Below, piece after piece: positions 59,418 through 64,000 of a stretch of 64,000 nucleotides of DNA. The translations under genes and the position numbers were made by a program. The stretch's first letter is position 1, and each line of letters opens with the position of its first letter. The DNA lies in contig NZ_CP146077.1 in NCBI RefSeq assembly GCF_037023725.1, positions 72,001 to 136,000 of the forward strand, written 5' to 3'. Source of the stretch: Pseudomonas bubulae (lineage in GTDB: Bacteria > Pseudomonadota > Gammaproteobacteria > Pseudomonadales > Pseudomonadaceae). The notes under the pieces were generated by a model. It saw only the letters and a program-made list of their open reading frames with translations. It searched no databases and was not told the origin of the DNA.

Positions 59418-59438
59418 GAGCCTTTAGGCAGGCTTCAT

Positions 59439-59744
59439 CTATTGCGTCACAAACCGCCCCAACTGCTGCTTCAGGCGCTGGTTTTCGGCCCGCAACTGCT
59501 GCACTTCTTCGAGCAGGTCCAGCGCCAGCGCCACGCCCTCCCATTCCATCTGCAGATCATCACGCAGCTTGGCCGCGCGTCTGGCGATGACCAGTTCGTA
59601 GTCTTCAAAACGCCACACGTCAGGCGTGCGGCCCTGAGGTTCGATAATTCCGTGTTCGACAATCTCTATCACGTAAGTGGCCGGGATATTGGCCTCTTCG
59701 CAGAACCTTTCCATGTCCAGCTGAACGATCAGGGTGCTGCTCAT
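59439..59744 (-). CDS. cbpM: Chaperone modulator CbpM
   Basis: This is a 101-residue protein that binds the J domain of CbpA and inhibits it. LDMERFCEEANIPATYVIEI begins a MerR-like fold, and the C-terminal half is a leucine-rich helix (LALDLLEEVQQLRAENQRLK). Start and stop fit a cbpA-cbpM operon: its ATG lies 2 bp after the cbpA stop. Confidence 0.92.
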   Translation of the reverse strand: MSSTLIVQLDMERFCEEANIPATYVIEIVEHGIIEPQGRTPDVWRFEDYELVIARRAAKLRDDLQMEWEGVALALDLLEEVQQLRAENQRLKQQLGRFVTQ

Positions 59745-59746
59745 GA

Positions 59747-60658
59747 TCAGTTACTCCATTGGGCTCTCGGATCAAATGCTGCTTTGTCGGCAAGTTCTTG
59801 CCACAGGGCCTTGGTGGCCTCGTCGCCATGGGTCGGCATGACCACTTTCAGTTGCGCATACAAATCACCACGCTGGCCTTGCTTGTCCACCAGGCCGTGC
59901 CCCTTGATGCGCATGCGCTGACCGCTCTGGCTGTCAGGGCGAATGGTCATCATCACCTTGCTGGTCAGGGTCGGTATCGCCACCTTGGTGCCCAGCGCAG
60001 CTTCCCACGGCGCCAGAGGAACCGTGATAACCAGGTCATGGCCTTCAACATCGAACTTCGGATGCGGTGCAAAACGGATGATCAGGTACAGATCACCGTT
60101 GGCCCCGCCACCCACGCCCGGGCCACCCTGGCCTTTAAGGCGGATGCGCTCACCGTCGGTCACACCGGCCGGGATCTTCACGTTCAGGGTCTTGCTGACC
60201 CCGCCTATCTGAAAGCTGATGGGCTTGGACTCACCCGACAGGGTTTCTTCAAGGAAAATCGGCAATTCCATTTCAACATCCTGCCCGCGACGGCCCGCAC
60301 TGCGGCCTGATTGCCCACCAAAACCGCCACCACGCGAACCGAAGATCGAGCTGAAGAAGTCCGAAAAATCGCCATTGTCTTCGAAACCGCCGCTGGAACG
60401 GCCTTGCCAGCCCGGCGGCCCCTGGAACGGCTGGCCATGCTGGCCGTATTTGCGAATTTCGTCGTATTCAGCGCGTTTTTCGGCGCTTTTAAGCGCTTCA
60501 TACGCCTCGTTGACATCCTTGAACTTGCTCTCGGCGTCCTTTTCCTTGCTCACATCCGGGTGATACTTGCGCGCCAGCTTGCGATAGGCGGTCTTGATCG
60601 CCTTATCGTCCGCCGTGGGCTCGACACCCAGGATCTTGTAATAGTCTTTGAAGTCCAT
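59747..60658 (-). CDS. cbpA: Curved DNA-binding protein / DnaJ-like co-chaperone CbpA
   Basis: This is a 303-residue J-domain protein. The J domain (about 1-70) starts [20 protein letters not shown] and has the essential HPD ([10 protein letters not shown]). A Gly/Phe-rich linker (about 80-128, [15 protein letters not shown]) and two C-terminal substrate-binding domains ([33 protein letters not shown]) follow. No zinc finger is present, as in CbpA rather than DnaJ. ATG 60658 begins the conserved J domain. It is divergent from an Hsp70-family gene 269 bp away. Confidence 0.94.
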   Translation of the reverse strand: MDFKDYYKILGVEPTADDKAIKTAYRKLARKYHPDVSKEKDAESKFKDVNEAYEALKSAEKRAEYDEIRKYGQHGQPFQGPPGWQGRSSGGFEDNGDFSDFFSSIFGSRGGGFGGQSGRSAGRRGQDVEMELPIFLEETLSGESKPISFQIGGVSKTLNVKIPAGVTDGERIRLKGQGGPGVGGGANGDLYLIIRFAPHPKFDVEGHDLVITVPLAPWEAALGTKVAIPTLTSKVMMTIRPDSQSGQRMRIKGHGLVDKQGQRGDLYAQLKVVMPTHGDEATKALWQELADKAAFDPRAQWSN

Positions 60659-60927
60659 GTAAGGATCACCATCCGTTATCAATATCGCGCAGCTCAGGTC
60701 ACCAGAATGCTCCGGTTGCCCGGCCTGTCATTTGACCGGCCTCAAGAACAGCGCTGCCAATGTTTATCGGCAGCCTAAAGACTGCCACGCCAATGACTGG
60801 AAGTTTGGGGATCAAGGATAGTCTTTCAAGTGGATTAAAACCTGCGATTTAACGATTAGTCGTGCTTCGATTCTGCGGCGGTCTGACATACACTGCGCGG
60901 CCGTTTTTTGACCGGAACACGAAAGAC

Positions 60928-62193
60928 ATGAAAAGCGCCTCTCCAGCACGTGCCTGCGGTATCGACTTCGGCACGTCAAACTCCACCGTCGGCTGGCTGC
61001 GTCCAGGCGTGGAAACCCTCATTGCGCTGGAGGACGACAAGATCACCCTGCCCTCGGTGGTGTTCTTCAATATGGAAGAACGCCGCCCGGTGTACGGCCG
61101 TCTGGCGCTGCATGAGTACCTGGAAGGCTACGAAGGCCGCCTGATGCGCTCGCTCAAAAGCCTGCTGGGTTCCAAGCTGATCAAGCACGACACCAGCGTT
61201 CTGGGCACGGCGATGCCGTTCAAGGACTTGCTGGGGCTGTTTATCGCCCAGTTGAAAAAGCGCGCCGAAGCGACCGCCGGTCGTGAATTCGAAGAAGTGG
61301 TACTCGGTCGCCCGGTATTTTTCGTCGACGACGACCCCCTGGCCGACCAGGAAGCCGAAAACACCCTGACCGACGTGGCACGCGCCATCGGTTTCAAGGA
61401 AGTGTCCTTCCAGTACGAACCGATCGCCGCGGCATTTGACTACGAGTCCACCATCGAGCGCGAAGAGCTGGTGCTGATTGTCGATATCGGCGGTGGTACG
61501 TCCGACTTCTCCCTGGTGCGCCTGTCGCCCGAGCGCCGTGGCCTGGACAACCGCCAGGACGATATTCTGGCCACCGGCGGCGTACACGTGGGCGGTACCG
61601 ATTTCGACAAACAGCTGAGCCTGCAAGGCGTGATGCCATTGTTCGGCTACGGCAGCCGCATGAAAAGCGGCGCCTACATGCCTACCAGCCATCATATGAA
61701 CCTGGCGACCTGGCACACCATCAACTCCGTGTACTCGCAAAAATCCCAGCTGTCGCTGGGCAGCATGCGTTACGACATTGAGGATACCGGCGGTATCGAC
61801 CGTCTGTTCAAACTGATCGAGCAGCGTGCCGGACACTGGCTGGCGATGGAAATCGAGCAGACCAAGATCGAACTGACCCACAACGACAGCCGCCATGTGC
61901 CGCTGGACCGGGTTGAAGCGGGGTTGAGCGTAAACCTGAGCCGGGCGATGTTTGAAGAGTCCATCGACAACCAGCTGGAACGCATCCGCAACAGCGTGAC
62001 GCAATTGCTGGGCAATGCCGGCGTGGGTGTCGAGCAGGTGGATACGGTGTTCTTCACCGGTGGTTCAAGCGGGATTCCGGCCTTGCGCCAGAGCGTCGCG
62101 GCCATGTTGCCGAATGCGCAGCATGTTGAAGGCAACATCTTCGGCAGCATCGGCAGCGGTCTGGCGATTGAGGCCAAAAAGCGTTACGGCTAA
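60928..62193 (+). CDS. Hsp70-family protein, ATPase domain only (YegD-like)
   Basis: This 421-residue protein has the Hsp70/actin-type ATPase fold: phosphate loop 1 GIDFGTSNSTVGW, phosphate 2 IVDIGGGTSDFSLVRL and the adenosine region VFFTGGSSGIPALRQSV. The region C-terminal to the ATPase domain is too short to contain the substrate-binding domain and lid of DnaK, as in YegD. It is divergent from cbpA-cbpM; a shared role with the J-protein is tempting but unproven. ATG 60928 (after GAAAGAC) starts at the conserved N-terminus. Confidence 0.9.
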   Translation: MKSASPARACGIDFGTSNSTVGWLRPGVETLIALEDDKITLPSVVFFNMEERRPVYGRLALHEYLEGYEGRLMRSLKSLLGSKLIKHDTSVLGTAMPFKDLLGLFIAQLKKRAEATAGREFEEVVLGRPVFFVDDDPLADQEAENTLTDVARAIGFKEVSFQYEPIAAAFDYESTIEREELVLIVDIGGGTSDFSLVRLSPERRGLDNRQDDILATGGVHVGGTDFDKQLSLQGVMPLFGYGSRMKSGAYMPTSHHMNLATWHTINSVYSQKSQLSLGSMRYDIEDTGGIDRLFKLIEQRAGHWLAMEIEQTKIELTHNDSRHVPLDRVEAGLSVNLSRAMFEESIDNQLERIRNSVTQLLGNAGVGVEQVDTVFFTGGSSGIPALRQSVAAMLPNAQHVEGNIFGSIGSGLAIEAKKRYG

Positions 62194-62200
62194 AACCCTC

Positions 62201-62235
62201 GCCCCAACCCTCTCCGTCCGGGAGAGGGTTGGGGC
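62201..62235. terminator. CCCTCACCC-family hairpin between convergent genes (possible bidirectional terminator)
   Basis: GCCCCAACCCTCTCC (62201-62215) pairs perfectly with GGAGAGGGTTGGGGC (62221-62235) over 15 bp. It belongs to the palindromic family at 41244, 45068 and 54586. It fills the 48-bp gap between the convergent Hsp70-family and AI-2E-family genes. There is no T-run, so termination is inferred from position and stem strength. Confidence 0.65.
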
Positions 62236-62241
62236 AAGCCG

Positions 62242-63252
62242 TTACACCAACCCCACCTGCTTCAGCTCACTCTTCAAATATGCATAGTAGATCGGCCCCG
62301 CCACCACGCCCGGCAGGCCGAAGGCTGCTTCAAAGACCAGCATCGCCAGCAGCAATTCCCACGACTTGGCACTGATTTGCCCGCCGACGATCTTGGCGTT
62401 GAGGAAGTATTCCAGCTTGTGGATAACAATCAGATAACCCAGCGCCCCGATCGCCACCCAGATCGATAGCGACAAACCGACGATAGTGATCAGGGTGTTG
62501 GAAATCAGGTTGCCAATCACCGGCAGCAAACCCAGCAGGAAGGTCAGCACGATCAGGGTTTTGGTCAGCGGCAGATGCACGCCCAGCAGCGGCAGGACTA
62601 CAGCCAGAAAGATCCCGGTAAATACCGTGTTGAGCAGCGCGATCTTGATTTGCGCAAAAACGATATTGCGGAAGGCTTGTACCAGCAGGTGCAGACGCTC
62701 GAACAGCGCAGCCGACAGCGGCTTGCGGCGGCTGATATCAGGAATGGTCTGCAAGGCCATGATGGCCCCCAGCACCATGCCGATCAGCAGGGTCACGAAC
62801 ATATGCGCGGCGTCTTTGCCCACCAGTTGCAGATCGCTGAGGTGCTTGTTCATCCATTGCCCGATGGCAATCCGGAACTCGGCAGCACTGGCTGGCAGGT
62901 AGCTGTCCAGGAACGGCGGCAACTGGCCGCGGGCCCGATCGACTACGGCCATGAATTTATTCAGTGAAGCGCCGGGGTTTTCCGCCTCATGCAACAGAAA
63001 ACTGATGGCACCGGCAAAGATCAGCGCCAGTACGCTGACAATCACCGTACCCAGCAAAGCCACCGCCAGCCAGCGCGCACGGCGCCCGGCAATCAGACGC
63101 TGCAATTGCGGGGTGAGCATATTGACCAGTTCGAACACCAACAAGCCCGCCAGCAGGCTGGGCAACAAACGCAACGGGAAAACCAATAGCAGGCCGCCAG
63201 CAATAATGATGTAGCTGGCCAAGACGATGTGACGCTGAGAAAACGATGGCAT
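62242..63252 (-). CDS. AI-2E family (TqsA-like) membrane transporter
   Basis: This is a 336-residue integral membrane protein with about seven or eight hydrophobic segments. The C-terminal part has TKTLIVLTFLLGLLPVIGNL and GVVAGPIYYAYLKSELK, conserved in the AI-2E/UPF0118 family. Members have been linked to export of autoinducer-2 or to ion transport, so the substrate cannot be stated. It is convergent with the Hsp70-family gene, with a palindromic hairpin between them. The ATG has TTTTGAGGCTGT upstream on the minus strand. Confidence 0.87.
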   Translation of the reverse strand: MPSFSQRHIVLASYIIIAGGLLLVFPLRLLPSLLAGLLVFELVNMLTPQLQRLIAGRRARWLAVALLGTVIVSVLALIFAGAISFLLHEAENPGASLNKFMAVVDRARGQLPPFLDSYLPASAAEFRIAIGQWMNKHLSDLQLVGKDAAHMFVTLLIGMVLGAIMALQTIPDISRRKPLSAALFERLHLLVQAFRNIVFAQIKIALLNTVFTGIFLAVVLPLLGVHLPLTKTLIVLTFLLGLLPVIGNLISNTLITIVGLSLSIWVAIGALGYLIVIHKLEYFLNAKIVGGQISAKSWELLLAMLVFEAAFGLPGVVAGPIYYAYLKSELKQVGLV

Positions 63253-63346
63253 ACAGCCTCAAAACTGACAGCGTGAAAGGACAAGCAGTCTGCCAGCCTT
63301 CAGCTGCGAGCACTAGAATTTGTGACTGGCGGGAGGGCATACACCC

Positions 63347-63433
63347 TGTGGGAGCGGGCTTGCTCGCGAATCAGGCGCTGCGGTATGTCAGTTAAACCGC
63401 AGTGAGGCCATCGCGAGCAAGCCCGCTCCCACA
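63347..63433. repeat. REP-type inverted pair between AI-2E and psiF-like genes
   Basis: The arms TGTGGGAGCGGGCTTGCTCG (plus CGA) and TCGCGAGCAAGCCCGCTCCC (plus ACA) are complementary over 23 bp. An inner hairpin (TGCGGT with ACCGCA) is also present. It lies just after the stop of the PsiF-like gene. Confidence 0.9.
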
Positions 63434-63440
63434 GTGCCGA

Positions 63441-63722
63441 TCATTTTTTCTTCAGGCAATCACTCATAAAGGCTTTGCGCGCATCGCCCTTGAGGGCTTG
63501 GGTGCCTGCGGTGGCATTGCAGGTTTTCATCTTGTCCTGCTGCGTCGCCGGCTTGGCTTTGAGGCAGGTACTCATAAAGGCTTTGCGCTCATCGCCCTTG
63601 AGGGCCTTGGCACTGGCGTCAGCGTTACAGGTGGTCATTTTGTTCTGTTGGGCCGTGGCCGCAAAGCCCTGGGAACACAGGAGCAGACCTATCATCAGCA
63701 AAGGAACACGCAGCATCTTCAT
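63441..63722 (-). CDS. PsiF repeat protein
   Basis: This is a 93-residue exported protein. The signal peptide (about 1-21, ending CSQGFAA) is followed by two tandem PsiF repeats of about 33 residues, each of the form KM-TCNA...ALKGD-RKAFMS-CLK. The paired cysteines in each repeat suggest disulfides in the periplasm. The E. coli psiF gene is phosphate-starvation inducible; its function is unknown. ATG 63722 begins the leader (MKMLRVPL). The neighbour upstream is an AraC-family regulator on the same strand. Confidence 0.88.
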   Translation of the reverse strand: MKMLRVPLLMIGLLLCSQGFAATAQQNKMTTCNADASAKALKGDERKAFMSTCLKAKPATQQDKMKTCNATAGTQALKGDARKAFMSDCLKKK

Positions 63723-63785
63723 GGAGTTTTCTCCTTGTTGGCGCGCCAACGGGCAGCGCGATTCCTGAAGTGTAGACAAACTCTG

Positions 63786-64000
63786 TTACAGCACTCGCGC
63801 CTGACGTCGATACTGCTCCGGGGTACATCCGGCCTGGCGCTGGAACATTGCGATAAACGCCGACGAGGTGCTGTAACCCAGGTCGAAGCCCACGTCCTGC
63901 ACGCTGCGCGCAGACTCCAGCGCCTCAATCGCGGCCAGAAACCGCAGACGCTGACGCCACTCGCCAAAGCTCATGCCCAGTTCCCGCACAAACACCCGCG
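63786..64000 (-). CDS. AraC-family transcriptional regulator, C-terminal fragment (runs off the window)
   Basis: The last 71 or so codons of an AraC/XylS-type regulator are present. The second helix-turn-helix is clear: ARSVQDVGFDLGYSTSSAFI followed by AMFQRQAGCTPEQYRRQARV. The N-terminal effector domain lies outside the window, so its ligand and targets cannot be told. It is 63 bp upstream of the PsiF-like gene on the same strand. Confidence 0.9.
   Translation of the reverse strand, partial: RVFVRELGMSFGEWRQRLRFLAAIEALESARSVQDVGFDLGYSTSSAFIAMFQRQAGCTPEQYRRQARVL

Overview
This window is chromosomal DNA of a Pseudomonas, most likely of the P. fluorescens group. The evidence is high-GC coding, long runs of gene order that I recognise from memory of P. 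aeruginosa PAO1 (roughly PA4841 to PA4857, PA2903 to PA2914 and PA4858 to PA4868), many inverted pairs of the Pseudomonas REP sequence, and Pseudomonas-type proteins such as RetS, GcbA and OprC. I saw no rRNA, tRNA, CRISPR array, insertion sequence or phage.

Layout. (1) 1-20.2 kb is a conserved backbone: the start of a NUDIX hydrolase, a DUF2333 protein, the diguanylate cyclase gcbA, the chemoreceptor ctpL, dsbD, aroQ-accB-accC, prmA, a zinc-ribbon/DUF3426 protein, dusB-fis, purH, purD, the hybrid sensor kinase retS and a MarC-family protein. (2) 20.2-37.0 kb is the cobalamin cluster: cobJ (a CbiG-CobJ fusion), cobI, cobH and cobG on the minus strand and cobL-cbiD-cobK on the plus strand. The two arms, which I expect to be divergent neighbours, are separated by about 9.3 kb coding for two giant related proteins. 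These have DUF6543 (dermonecrotic-toxin-like) character and end in an aspzincin-type zinc-protease motif. (3) 37.0-37.6 kb is a HigB/RelE-type toxin and an XRE-type antitoxin. (4) 37.7-42.8 kb is a copper-acquisition set: two DUF2946 proteins, a PCu(A)C chaperone, the OprC receptor and a PepSY protein. (5) 42.9-47.9 kb is a TonB-dependent receptor and a FecCD-type ABC importer behind a Zur-box-like palindrome, so zinc-regulated metal uptake is likely. (6) 48.1-58.1 kb is urea uptake and hydrolysis: urtABCDE behind a sigma-54 promoter and an NtrC-like site, then ureD, ureA, two GNAT acetyltransferases, ureB and ureC. The accessory genes ureE, ureF and ureG are not in the window. (7) 58.2-64.0 kb holds a sensor kinase, cbpM-cbpA, a short Hsp70-family protein, an AI-2E-family membrane protein, a PsiF protein and the C-terminus of an AraC-family regulator.

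How it fits together. The middle block (20.2-47.9 kb) combines corrin synthesis with metal import (copper, probably zinc) and sits between marC and urtA, two genes that I remember as close neighbours in PAO1. The urea block is an integrated nitrogen-scavenging unit: high-affinity import, urease, and nitrogen-limitation control. Intergenic regions at operon boundaries are repeatedly occupied by one of two palindromic repeat families: seven REP-type pairs and four copies of a CCCTCACCC/GGGTGAGGG hairpin.

The least conventional feature is the pair of giant DUF6543/aspzincin proteins. They are co-oriented with cobGHIJ, lack signal peptides and lack a neighbouring secretion system.
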